This document shows, piece after piece, positions 13,101 to 21,700 of a stretch of DNA of 25,444 nucleotides. The stretch is from NCBI RefSeq assembly GCF_000003605.2, contig NW_003145289.1, positions 171,372 to 196,815 of the forward strand, written 5' to 3'. The notes beneath the pieces were generated by a model. It did no database searches and was not told the DNA's origin. It saw only the letters and a list, made by a program, of their open reading frames with translations. The stretch is from Saccoglossus kowalevskii (lineage: Eukaryota; Hemichordata; Enteropneusta; Harrimaniidae). Within the stretch, counting starts at the first letter, position 1, and every line of letters begins with the position of its first letter. Both the position numbers and the translations under genes were made by a program.

Positions 13101-16100
13101 ACAGTAGACAAATGTACTCTCAATGCAATGTACATTGTATTACCCCGGTAAAACATGCTACACTTCCTACATGGCTTCTAAGGAAATGACAATCAATAAG
13201 TTCTTACTTCATAGCCAGTATTTTATGTCCCATTTGACATTACAGTGATGTTCCGGATTCAGGATAGAAGGGAATATGGTAAGAAATGCACAATACATTT
13301 GTACTGTACACATGTGATTATAATCTGGGGTTACCTCTATACAAATGGTGAAAAATGCTGGTTGGTGAATTGACCTACATTGTAAATGTATTACATACAT
13401 GTACAACTGTTCTGTATGCAGGAATCAAATATCGCATTGTACAACGTATAGGCATAACTTCACTTCCAAGCTGACTTTGCCATAAAACTTGTAATTGTTA
13501 AAGTGATTATCATATTGTTATAAATGGTTTCAACTTATTCTTTGTAGTATTCACCTACTGTAGAATACTTTAGTTTCGCTAATTTTGCTAAAGGGATATG
13601 TCAGTGCAAATAAAATTCAGCAAATATCCCTTTTTAACTTTTTTACATTCAACTCATAAAAAATTAGTGAAAACAAATTGTATACAAAACAGCCAAAAAG
13701 CCTTTTGGCAGCAAAAATAATTTCAGCTAAAATAAAGTATTTTACAAACATGTGATACATGTATGTAAGCAGATTACTGTGCACAATTCAGATATGTAGC
13801 AGTGACAACATGCTATCTTTAAGCCAACTTAATACCAGCTAAATATTAAATTATGTCTGGATCATACTGTAGCTTATGTAGGACCTTGTGCTAACTCAAA
13901 GTCCCACTACAGTTAGAGGGATAAATAAATAAATTGTGCAGTTCTGATAACATGCACATGAAAATACCTTTTTATTTATTCCATTATGACATAGCCTTTT
14001 GTTTTCTAGTTCCATGTTTAATTATGTTTACAGTAAAAGTCTTTCTATTTCAGCTGAAATTCTAAACAACAGAATCAGTTTGTCAAGTCTCATTGAAATC
14101 TTGTGTGATCAGTTTTTCATGGTTGGCCAAAAAAAGTTCAGAGTAGGCAAGACATTTCAGATAGGGTTGGGGATATCAGAACCACATATATTTTTAGTTT
14201 GGCCTTATACAATGTAGATACTAAAGGATTGAAATTAAAATTAATTAATAGTAGTAAGCCCATTAAAAAAGCACAGACTACCAATGCCTGTCCTAATTGA
14301 AGAAATTCACAAAAAAATAAAACTTTGTTGATTATATTTGGTCTCCATTGCCTTGGGACATCCTATCCACCCAAATTATACAATAAATTGCGTACATTTA
14401 GTGGTACATGTATTCATACTTTTTAACATGGCAGCAAACAGACCTAAACTACATGTAAGGCCCACTTTACATTACGCTTTTCGCGACAGCAGAACCCCAG
14501 TGAAAGAGAATTCTCGCTGGAGGATTTCCGAGCGGTGGGTCTAAAGACGTTGCAACAGTGAAATCCCAACAGCAGAAAATGTCGTCATTGTCACGAAAAG
14601 CGCAATGTAAAGTGGATCTAAACCTGATGGACTACCCACTGGGTCTGCTACCACAACCAAGCAACAACAAAATAACCAAATTACAAGGCCTGGAACTATG
14701 GCAAGTTAAAGTGGCATCCAGCCTTCGTAATGTTGTTAGAACTCACTATATACATGTAGAGTCTATTGAGAGGTATTTGGCACACTGATGTACAGGAGAG
14801 TGTACTATATGCATGTACATTTCTGAAATTCACTTGACATTTTTTTCTGCATATTTACTGGTTGGTTAATCTGATAACAAGTAGAGGCATACATCCACTA
14901 TATATAGACATACACTACTGATGGATACAGTGAAATGAAAAGGCTTATTTTCTCATATTTCACTGATAGTACTAAAAGAGTTTTACAGTATATACTTATA
15001 CTGTACATACACAAAGTTATTCATAGGATCTACAAAACTAACTAACTAACTAACTAACTAGATAACTAACTAACTAACTAACTAAATAATAGTATCATAG
15101 AAGAAATGTTAGAGTTTTGGGGGGCTAATTTGCATAATTTTGGCAGATCGACTTCTCATGAACAAATTATCATCTCCACTCATCAAGGCATCCACACACC
15201 AAAAATCGAGTCAAACGGATTGATGGTTTTTGAGAAGAAGTCGTGCACAGACAGATAGACGAAAGACAGTCGCAGGACAGAAACCCATCCCATAGGTCCG
15301 TTGAGACAAAAATGGTAGGATTATAACAGAAATCAAATCAAATGGCATAACAAAAAATTCAGTGTTCAAAAGTACTTGGTGTGAAAATCTGGATCCACCC
15401 CTGGTAGTCCACATGCTAATCAAATTTGTGATAAATTATCAAGTTGACTCAATTTGTGCGATCCCTCTAAAATAAACATCAGCTAGTACATGTATACATG
15501 TAAATAAAAGAAAAGAGTTTGAAAATAGTAGATTTCCAGGTCGATCACACAGGCATGCAGTGCCATTTTGATTGTTAATTCACAAATTATGCTGTGTGAG
15601 ACAGATAATTCATCTAAGCAAATCTTCAGACATGTGCTTCACTGACAAAGCTGTGTTTTTTGATAATTTAGGATGGGCCAAATTTTAGGTTTAAATGTTT
15701 GTTTCTAGTCATCTTGAAATATGCTAAACACATGTGTGAACAATTACAGTGAAGGAGTTGTCACCTGCACATACAGAAAAACAAGCACATTGTGTGGTTG
15801 TTTACAAACAAGTGTCTACCCATGAGCCTTTGCATTTTCATCGTGTGTTGTCATCGTCACTTGGGACTCAATTCCCGCATTTGTGCAGGTGACGATCCTT
15901 TCGCTTTAAATTTTGTTGTAGGCATTTCATTATTTGCATGGTTGGCTACATGTACATCAGTTCTATTTTTAGTAAATCTATCAGCATGAATATCAATAAA
16001 TCACTAAGTAGTGCTTGTGGGTCAGCAAAACCTGTGTTATAATGACTACCGGCATATAGTGACCACTTTTTAAGAGTTCCGAAGCATAATGTACAATGTA

Positions 16101-16662
16101 TAGTTCCTACATATTTACACATAGAAATAAAGAAAATGCTTATAAAATAGAAATAAGGTTAAATATGTATAAATTGAAAACAAAATCTGTTGGTAATCAA
16201 CAATATTTTGAAAGAAAGAAGGTAATCAGTTGTTTTAATATTACAACATTCACAACAATTTAAAAGCGGGGCAGTCGTCACCTGCGCATGCGTCAGATGG
16301 CCATAGTGTGTCATTGTTTGCATTTTTAGCTTGTGTTGTTATTGTCGCTGGGGACTCAATTCCAGTGTGTGCCCAGGTGATGTCCTACCCGCTTTAATGA
16401 CAAATTTTGGTGGTTTAGCCAACATCATTAATTTGAGGATTAGAAGATGCATTGTCCAATCTGTTAGAGCTCTCAGACAGAACATTGTTGCATTACATAC
16501 CTGTAAATGTGGCTTTTCTTGTGATATTGCTATAGTTGTTTTACTGGATCCTGGTCTGACATCATCAATTTCTAAACTATGGGGATCCTCCTTCACTGTT
16601 GCTGACTCTATCATTTTTGTGGCTGGATAGCGGACTTTGCCAGACGGTCTCAGAGAATGCAT
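3859..16662 (-). CDS. SLC25A42: SLC25A42-like mitochondrial coenzyme A carrier, six coding exons
   Basis: The join (minus strand) is 16662-16501, 10630-10522, 8022-7839, 5882-5766, 5359-5208, 4178-3859. Every intron is GT-AG and all phases agree, giving 347 residues (human protein about 318). Three carrier repeats are visible: signature P-x-[DE]-x-x-[KR] as PLDRTK (about 81-86), PLDLAR (176-181) and PLDIVR (271-276), each followed by an EG-x-[WY]-[RK]-G motif (LWRGN, FYRGF, LYKGL). The third repeat, with GQSASYPLD and GLSMNW, closely matches vertebrate SLC25A42. Family knowledge: this inner-membrane carrier imports CoA in exchange for adenine nucleotides, including adenosine 3',5'-diphosphate. 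The roughly 54-residue N-terminal extension is not carrier-like. It has an in-frame TAA 12 bases upstream of the ATG at 16662; an alternative first exon is listed separately. The carrier body (exons 2-6) is very secure, the extreme N-terminus less so. Confidence 0.93.
4179..5207 (-). other. SLC25A42: SLC25A42 intron 5 (1.0 kb)
   Basis: AT-rich with several A and T runs near 4640-4760. No element or RNA gene was recognised. The minus-strand open frame at 4702-5067 is compositional. Confidence 0.8.
5208..5359 (-). CDS. SLC25A42: SLC25A42 coding exon 5 (repeat 2 matrix helix and fourth helix)
   Basis: The acceptor is atttctaag and the donor GGAG|gtaaga. It encodes [19 protein letters not shown], then [19 protein letters not shown], matching the family pattern of an EGxxTxYxGF motif followed by an SFFTYETLK helix end. 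Confidence 0.95.
5766..5882 (-). CDS. SLC25A42: SLC25A42 coding exon 4 (repeat 2, third helix)
   Basis: The acceptor is tctccacag and the donor AAAT|gtaagt. It encodes [18 protein letters not shown], then the second signature PLDLAR and MAVTQKE. The terminal AT plus the first G of the next exon restore the conserved Met of the family's KEMY segment. Confidence 0.95.
6423..6669. mobile_element. 247-bp interspersed repeat, copy 1 (SLC25A42 intron 3)
   Basis: It starts TGTTACAACTCGATTCAC and ends CAGCAACTCATCCA. It has the same length as copy 2 at 8402-8648 with four substitutions and no gaps. I see no clear terminal inverted repeat or target duplication, so the class is unknown. Confidence 0.9.
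7427..7812 (-). mobile_element. Helitron-like short element, single-unit copy (SLC25A42 intron 3)
   Basis: Read on the minus strand it starts AGCTCCGCTGTCGACTTTG, preceded by a T run, and ends GCTATCTCAGCCGAGAGGCTG plus CTTGTT. The 5' end forms an imperfect palindrome with the following TCGAGCGGAGCTT. The 3' end has a CAGCC-GAGA-GGCTG hairpin. One core unit is present. It is homologous along its length to 21187-21865. Placement as a Helitron/HINE-type non-autonomous element is an inference from the hairpin and the T-rich insertion flanks. Confidence 0.75.
7839..8022 (-). CDS. SLC25A42: SLC25A42 coding exon 3 (repeat 1 matrix helix and second helix)
   Basis: The acceptor is ttttgacag and the donor GGAAA|gtaagt. 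It encodes SQKEF, the matrix-helix segment with [10 protein letters not shown], then [19 protein letters not shown], the conserved even-numbered carrier helix with its cytosolic [FY]-[DE]-type end. Phases 1 and 2 match the neighbouring exons. Confidence 0.95.
8402..8648. mobile_element. 247-bp interspersed repeat, copy 2 (SLC25A42 intron 2)
   Basis: It is in the same orientation as copy 1 at 6423-6669, about 98% identical, with clean edges where similarity stops abruptly on both sides. This implies recent transposition or segmental copying of a defined unit. Confidence 0.9.
8930..9143 (+). mobile_element. palindromic MITE, copy B (SLC25A42 intron 2)
   Basis: It starts TACTGTAAAATACTTTATTTTC and ends with CAGCTAGTATTTTACAGTATTTTACA. 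The interior contains AAAATTCAGCAAATAT and ACATTCAACTCATCAAAAATCAGTG. It aligns with copy C over its length. Confidence 0.8.
9162..9262. mobile_element. fragment related to the right end of the CCGTACTCGACC element
   Basis: It contains ATGGGCGCTTACAACGTGAACCC, and GCATGGGCGCTAACGTGATC followed by GAGTATGGTAA, which match the terminus of the element at 10668-11558 with a few changes. No paired left end was found. Confidence 0.6.
10522..10630 (-). CDS. SLC25A42: SLC25A42 coding exon 2 (carrier repeat 1, first helix)
   Basis: The acceptor is tttattatag and the donor CAAA|gtaagt. It encodes 36 codons plus one base: a [19 protein letters not shown] helix and the first signature PLDRTK followed by IIFQ. 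This aligns directly with human SLC25A42 around its first [10 protein letters not shown]. Confidence 0.95.
11109..11169 (+). promoter_or_regulatory. promoter-like module, copy 1: CCAAT box plus DR1-like site
   Basis: GCATTCTGATTGG (11109-11121, reverse CCAAT) is followed 22 bp later by AGGTCAAAGGACG (11144-11156), a direct repeat of nuclear-receptor half-sites with one-base spacing. Another AGGTCA lies at 11164. The same arrangement with the same spacing occurs at 19884-19931. Confidence 0.4.
11178..11237 (+). other. first-exon-like ORF inside the transposon
   Basis: ATG in the context atcATGGCGG opens 20 codons ([20 protein letters not shown]), directly followed by a plausible donor GAG|gtaata. 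Placed downstream of a CCAAT box and a DR1-like motif, it looks like the start of a captured or element-encoded gene. No downstream exon was identified, so it may never be translated. Confidence 0.3.
11890..11961. mobile_element. degenerate right-end fragment of the same element family
   Basis: ATGGGCGCTTAACTGAATATGAACCCG, then ATCATGGGTGCTCAATTGGATGAGTCCGGTAA, follow the same order of words as 9162-9262 but are more diverged. Confidence 0.5.
13555..13748 (+). mobile_element. palindromic MITE, copy C (SLC25A42 intron 1)
   Basis: It starts TACTGTAGAATACTTTAGTTTCGC and ends AGCTAAAATAAAGTATTTTACA, giving terminal inverted repeats of about 20 bp. It shares interior words with copy B. Confidence 0.8.
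14462..14615. mobile_element. 154-bp MITE with 27-bp near-perfect terminal inverted repeats
   Basis: Left CCACTTTACATTACGCTTTTCGCGACA (by key residues) and the reverse complement of the right end at 14589-14615 match at 25 of 27 bases. The differences are ACGC versus GCGC and CGCGA versus CGTGA. No clear target duplication is visible. Confidence 0.85.
15036..15086. repeat. (AACT)n microsatellite
   Basis: About eleven AACT units are interrupted once by AGATAACT. Confidence 0.95.
15095..15320. repeat. probable interspersed repeat with CGACTTCTCATGAACAAATT and CAGACAGATAGACG words
   Basis: The text (GGGGGGCTAATTTGCATAATTTTGGC, then TTGAGAAGAAGTCGTGCACAGACAGA, then CCATAGGTCCG) has the look of SINE- or MITE-like repeats common in marine invertebrates. 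Only one copy is in the window, so this is recognition by style, not by comparison. Confidence 0.3.
15750..15910. mobile_element. GTCACCTGC MITE, copy 1
   Basis: Left TTGTCACCTGCAC (15758) and right GTGCAGGTGACGATCCTTTCGCTTTAAA are inverted. The interior word TTTGCATTTTCATCGTGTGTTG, then GGGACTCAATTCC, is shared with copy 2 at 16258-16397. Confidence 0.7.
16258..16397. mobile_element. GTCACCTGC MITE, copy 2, about 100 bp from SLC25A42 exon 1
   Basis: It starts TTTAAAAGCGGGGCAGTCGTCACCTGCGC (described by its words) and ends CAGGTGATGTCCTACCCGCTTTAA. It is diverged from copy 1 but keeps the ends and the GGGACTCAATTCC block. It lies in intron 1, downstream of the exon 1 donor on the minus strand. 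Confidence 0.7.
16501..16662 (-). CDS. SLC25A42: SLC25A42 coding exon 1 (N-terminal extension)
   Basis: An open frame of 54 codons starts at the ATG at 16660-16662 and ends phase 0 at donor CAG|gtatgt. It opens [17 protein letters not shown] and contains acidic and Ser/Thr-rich segments, with no membrane segment. It joins in frame to exon 2, which starts [11 protein letters not shown]. No AG lies within about 50 bases upstream of the ATG, so either transcription starts just upstream or an internal acceptor is used (CCAG at 16623, or AAAG at 16635). The second in-frame Met is residue 17. Confidence 0.72.
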
Positions 16663-17438
16663 TGGCGACGATTACAATGACAGAAAACATTGGTCGTTAC
16701 CAGTTACATGTACCGACACATATTGGTGCGAATATCTTTTGTAACAAGGCGTGAAAATCCAGAATACAACCAAGCGCTTACAGAGTTTAATGCACTCTTC
16801 ACAGAGCTAATAATACATGTATGATGGCTGTCAAAAAGTGTCTTGTGTCCATAACTGCATTGTGGAACTTATTGAATATTCTACAATCATATTCTCACTG
16901 TAACAAAAATTGATAAAAACAATTAAAAGCCATGGAACCAGGCCTTTCAAAAAAAGTGCCCCGATTGACATACAATATGAGCAAAGTCCAAAAAGCACCT
17001 TTGACCCTTTGATCGCACATGTCCTAAATGAATGGTAAGCCGGCTCACGTGAATTGCTGTGCATGCAGGTGAGCAAGCCTCCTCTCTTGGATTTGCTGCA
17101 GTTTTAGCTTTGATTAGTCAATGCTTGTATGGAGCTGCAGGTCCATGCTTAGAGTCACAGTTTGCCTCCCCACAAATCCCAGTGCGACGGTTATTCATGT
17201 CATTTCTAAATGTACGCAATCTTATAACTTTCTAAGATATCAAAGAGTGCAGAAATAATAGCATGCCTTGTGATCTATCAGAAACATCCACTATGCTGGA
17301 CAATGGAAATAACACTACATGTATAATGTCAAAAACCAATCCTATTTCGAGAAGTCACAAAATACCAAAGCAGTGAACAATGCTTAGCCTCGCGCAAAAG
17401 GCATTCACATGTGAAGGCAGTGAAAATGGGGCTTACAG

Positions 17439-17476
17439 CATGGAGGTACATGTACAAATAGAATTTTACCTCCATG
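17439..17476. repeat. 10-bp inverted repeat CATGGAGGTA / TACCTCCATG
   Basis: The arms at 17439-17448 and 17467-17476 have an 18-base loop and are embedded in ACATGTAC-rich sequence. Small and probably incidental. Confidence 0.6.
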
Positions 17477-17802
17477 GTTACAGGTACATGTACATGCCGT
17501 AACTCCATCCCAACACTTCAGTGTGGTCTGGATTATGCAGTTGGCTAGCAAAAAAAAATTGTTTTTAATATGGAATGTAAGAAAATGAACACAGCACAAA
17601 CAATAGATTCACGCTAAACTTTCTGTCTGAAGAATTTCATAACAGAATTAACATGTCAATTGTTCTGAAAAGGATTGTGAAGGTTAGCCATGTTTTGTTT
17701 GGTAACCATCTGATAGGATTATAACAGTATACATAATTTTAGGGAAGGTGAGGACATTTTCTTATTGAATATGCATGAATAGTAACGTGATGTTCACGCT
17801 AT

Positions 17803-17829
17803 TCTGCTAATAATAATAATAATAATAAA

Positions 17830-17860
<31 letters not shown>

Positions 17861-17864
17861 GCAT
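17803..17864. repeat. (AAT)n / (ATT)n palindromic microsatellite
   Basis: GCTAATAATAAT and so on runs into AAAATTATTATT and so on, ending ATTATTAGC. Two oppositely oriented trinucleotide tracts meet, able to form a long hairpin. Confidence 0.95.
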
Positions 17865-18443
17865 TCTCTGTCGACCTACCGATTTATGTTTAGTATAGCC
17901 ATGGTTTAGCCAAAGAAGATAAATGGTACTGGGCGAGCTATAAATAATACATGAAATGTTATTTTTCTCACCACTGATCTAGAATGATTATTGATTTCAA
18001 CTTTTAACTAACATATAGGTCTCTAAATTAGTGGAAGCGATGTCACCTCCCAGCTTGCATGACGGCATTTTTAAGTGATATTTGCTGGGTCAGCTTCATC
18101 GCGCGTAATCTCGAAGTTGTATTCATATGCTGACTTAAAGAGTGGGAAAGTTGATACATAGATAAGTGACTCGGCAGTACGTATCACCAGTCAGCTGTGC
18201 GTTTACTCTGCGCATAACCTCCTTGACCGTAACGTAGCTCAACATATGCCAATCAGTGATGTTAAAACTGCAGTAAAACCTTGATGCGAAAACTTTGCAC
18301 AGCAACACATCGACGTATATAGCTCGGTAAACAAATACTTGCCAATACAAATATAGAAACATTTCAGAAAATCGTTACATACTTAACTACCAGCGGTTGT
18401 AATCCTGTCATGAATACACCAATACACGCTATAATCAACTTAC

Positions 18444-18492
18444 ATTTCGAAATTCCGACCAAGGCAATGTTCTTCAGCATGCGAGCTGCCAT
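18444..18492 (-). CDS. candidate alternative first coding exon upstream of SLC25A42
   Basis: On the minus strand an ATG in good context (caacATGGCA) opens 16 codons reading MAARMLKNIALVGISK, then one base and a strong donor AAAT|gtaagt. The peptide is short, basic and amphipathic, like the start of a mitochondrial protein. The phase (1) fits two internal acceptors within SLC25A42 exon 1 (exon high end 16622 or 16634), which would give a carrier of about 350 residues. It could instead be the first exon of another small gene whose remaining exons I did not find. Splicing is inferred; the ORF and donor are seen directly. Confidence 0.45.
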
Positions 18493-18711
18493 GTTGAAAA
18501 AAGTACACTATCCTCGTACAGGATTTGTTTTATTCTCTTAGATTCTTCATTTTTATCTTAATTGTAAATTCTGAAATTCGATTCAATGGCCATGAAAATT
18601 ATATAAAACTAATTTTCATGTTAATTTGAAGTACTTAATAAATTACAACCTATTTTTAAAAATAATCATATTATTGTCCCGGAAAAAGGATGGTGTCATT
18701 ACTTATTCAAA
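18493..18711. promoter_or_regulatory. putative bidirectional promoter between divergent start codons
   Basis: The 219 bp lie between the minus-strand ATG at 18490-18492 and the plus-strand ATG at 18712. They are AT-rich with no obvious CpG island or TATA box that I can assign. The role is inferred only from the divergent first exons. Confidence 0.35.
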
Positions 18712-21700
18712 ATGGTGGGTATTGGGTGGGTTCTTCGAAAATACTTCTTTACTATTATCACACGAAACTTCGTTATATATAACAGTTTTCTTCTCTTACT
18801 TTTCAGGCACACGCACTAACACAGAGACAAATCGATGGTGAGTTACATATACTTTTTAACTGAACCATATCTTGATAATTTAGTTTTAATTTCGGCCACC
18901 CCACCTTGTTTTGCCCATTTTGCCGTGAATCATGGTTACTAAACTTCCGGGTCTTAGTGTTGTTGTAACAATATTTGACAATTACAAAATGCGTCTACGG
19001 TGTGATTGCAGGTATCTCTGACAAATATAAATCATTAATTCTCTACCATTCGTCAATGTATCGACTCCATCTCTTCGATAAAAATAATAACCGGCGAGTG
19101 TTTATGTGTGTACAGTACGATACGATACGCGCCATCAACGACGAATTCGTAAACTCCTAAACTACCTATACTTTACCACAAATACATGTACATGCACTGT
19201 ATAACTCATTCAGTAATATTAGGTTATCACAGAAATACTGCACAAAAACAGTACTGTGATTGTTAATGACCATTAAAGGGATCTCGCCACGCTGGTCGGC
19301 GGTGGTCGGCCCGACCGGCACTCAAAATTAGCGACCACCACGAAAATGCTTCCGACCGAGACGATTGTCCGATTGTTATTTTAATTATGTACCGACCGAC
19401 GCGCATCCTGCCAGTCGTGGATTATAATTTGTAAACAATAGACCTACATAGTCGCACGATTCGTAGTGGCTAATCAATTTTGTGAAATTAGCACCTCTTT
19501 GTTTGTAAGTAAATACTTTCTGCGATAGGCACCATCTTTAGATTGAAAGCTAAAAATCTTTCAAAATCAATCCCACCTCGAAATAACATTGTCAAAGCAG
19601 AGTTCACGATCAGTTTACGTTACGCGCTCAAGAAAAAAAAAACCCTGTTTATTGCGTGATTTGGTAAAATACATTTGAACTGTTATCATTGCGAATCATG
19701 TAAAAACTCTCCTTTCACAACTATTTTACCTTTTAAAAATTGCTAATCACCTCTTTCGAAAACCATCATGAAGTTTTCAACTGAAATCGATCGATGTGCT
19801 ACGACATCGCTTTACTTCCGCAATGTAATTTTTATGATCACTACCATTCGGAAAACTTTGGATTCTACCGGCATTACCATGCGGCATTCTGATTGGTTAA
19901 TAGCATTCTTGACCCATCGGGTCAAAGGACACATGCCGGTCAACTAATACATCACAAACATCATGGCGGGTGTGCGTTTTTCACCGAAGGGATAGAGTGA
20001 TCAAAAATAAACACTCCCGATAAAACGTCAAAATTTTACTTTTATTTCATATATAAATAAAAAAAAAAGTAACATTTTTTGCATGGCATCATGACTGAGT
20101 AAGAGAAATTATTGGTATAATCGGTGTATAACATCGCGAAGTAAGTTATGTCACGTCGTAACTTTGAAAGTTTTATTTGTTCGTTCATTACTGTGAATAT
20201 ATATGTTTTAGAAGTTGATGGTACGAATAATAAATTACAACAATACTCCAAATAATTACGTGGCCGTTTTTTTGAAGGAGAACATATTCCTGGCTGAAAC
20301 GTTTCAAATGCGTTTCATTTTACTTTTTACAATAAACATTAATATTGCAACAATAATTTATTTGTTTCTGTTTTAGTCTGCAGCATTCGCATTTCGAATA
20401 TATTTCATTTTTAAATTCAAACTCTTCTAAAATTGTGAAACATGTCTTAATTTCAATAATATTTGCACTGCGACCGAACTCATTAATATTCATTACTAAT
20501 TAATATTCATATAGCTCATTAATATTCAAGACCGACCGGCACTCACGTTGTGCTGGCGAGTTCCCTGCCATTATGTAGCAGAGGTCAATGTAAACCCTGT
20601 ACTGTCTGCTTCTTACTACTGTTAAAGGGTTAATTATTAACTGGGTTTTAATTTTGCTCATTTCGCTGACTGGAAGATGCACTAAATTAAAACCCAGTGA
20701 TATGTAAAATTTAGCATAGAACACATTATCTAAAAGATAAAACCGTGAATTTAAAACCTACTGAATATGCCTGAAATGGTAAATCAGCGAAATTTAAACC
20801 CACTGAAAATTAGTCATTTTTTCCCTGCTTGTAGTACAAATGTACATGTAATAATTTAATGAGATATCAGCCCGAACTGTTTTGAACTGTTTGTGTTCAG
20901 TAACAAACTTCTGTTTTTGTTACTTCTGTGTTCAATGTTCAGTAGATTACTGTAACGTTGATTGCCTGACAGTTGTTAATTTTGCCTCATGTGATACAGT
21001 GTGTACTGTAAATCACTTTAATTAAGGGGGAACCGCTCAATCCGATGGATTGCACCACGTGCTCATGGATAATTAACTCAGTCTCTGTCCACTAAGCAAA
21101 TGAATGCTTATTATGCTCGCTTACCCAAACTGTGATTGACAGGCATTTTGCATACATTAGCCGCCATTTTGAACTTTTCTTTTTTTAGCTCCGCTGTCGA
21201 CTTTGTCAAGCAGAGCTTATCATATGAGTGATTGTCCGTCGTCCGTGTCAATGTTTTACTTTTTTGACTTCTTCTTGAAAACTACAAGCCTGAATGTTTT
21301 GATACTTGGTGTATATGTACCAGATTTGTTCATTTCATGATGATATCTTCAATTCTCTAATTTTGGTGAATATTTTTGTCATTTTTAATAAAAAGTGATA
21401 TTTTCGACTTCTTGTTAAAAACCGCGAGTCCAATTGCTTTGATATTACATATACAGGTACAACATGTGGATCTCTCTCAGATTTGTTTATTTTGTAATGA
21501 TATCTTCAATTCTCTAATTTTGGTGAATATTTTTGTCATTTTTGGTAAAAAGTGATATTTTCGACTTCTTGTTAAAAACGACAAGTCCAATTGCTTTGAT
21601 ATTACATATATAGGTACTACATGTGGACCTCTCTCAGATTTGTTCATTTTGTAATGATATCTTCAATTCTCTAATTTTGATGAATATTTTTGTCATTTTT

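Larger units (their letters stand above)
10631..16500 (-). other. SLC25A42: SLC25A42 intron 1 (5.9 kb)
   Basis: It runs between exons 1 and 2 and contains the TA-flanked transposon (10668-11558), its fragment at 11890, MITE copy C, the 154-bp MITE, the AACT microsatellite and both GTCACCTGC MITEs. Between 11962 and 13554 I see no recognisable feature; open frames there (such as 12200-12553) lack coding character. Confidence 0.8.
16663..18443. other. region upstream of SLC25A42 exon 1
   Basis: This is either the SLC25A42 promoter or 5' flank, or an intron if the exon at 18444 is used. It contains the hairpin at 17439, several ACATGTAC words and the AAT/ATT palindrome. No coding exon was recognised. 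Confidence 0.5.

Noticed and set aside
18626-18841. 71-codon plus-strand frame containing the 31-bp exon
   Set aside because: It runs through the intron and uses a different frame from the one that links to the last exon.
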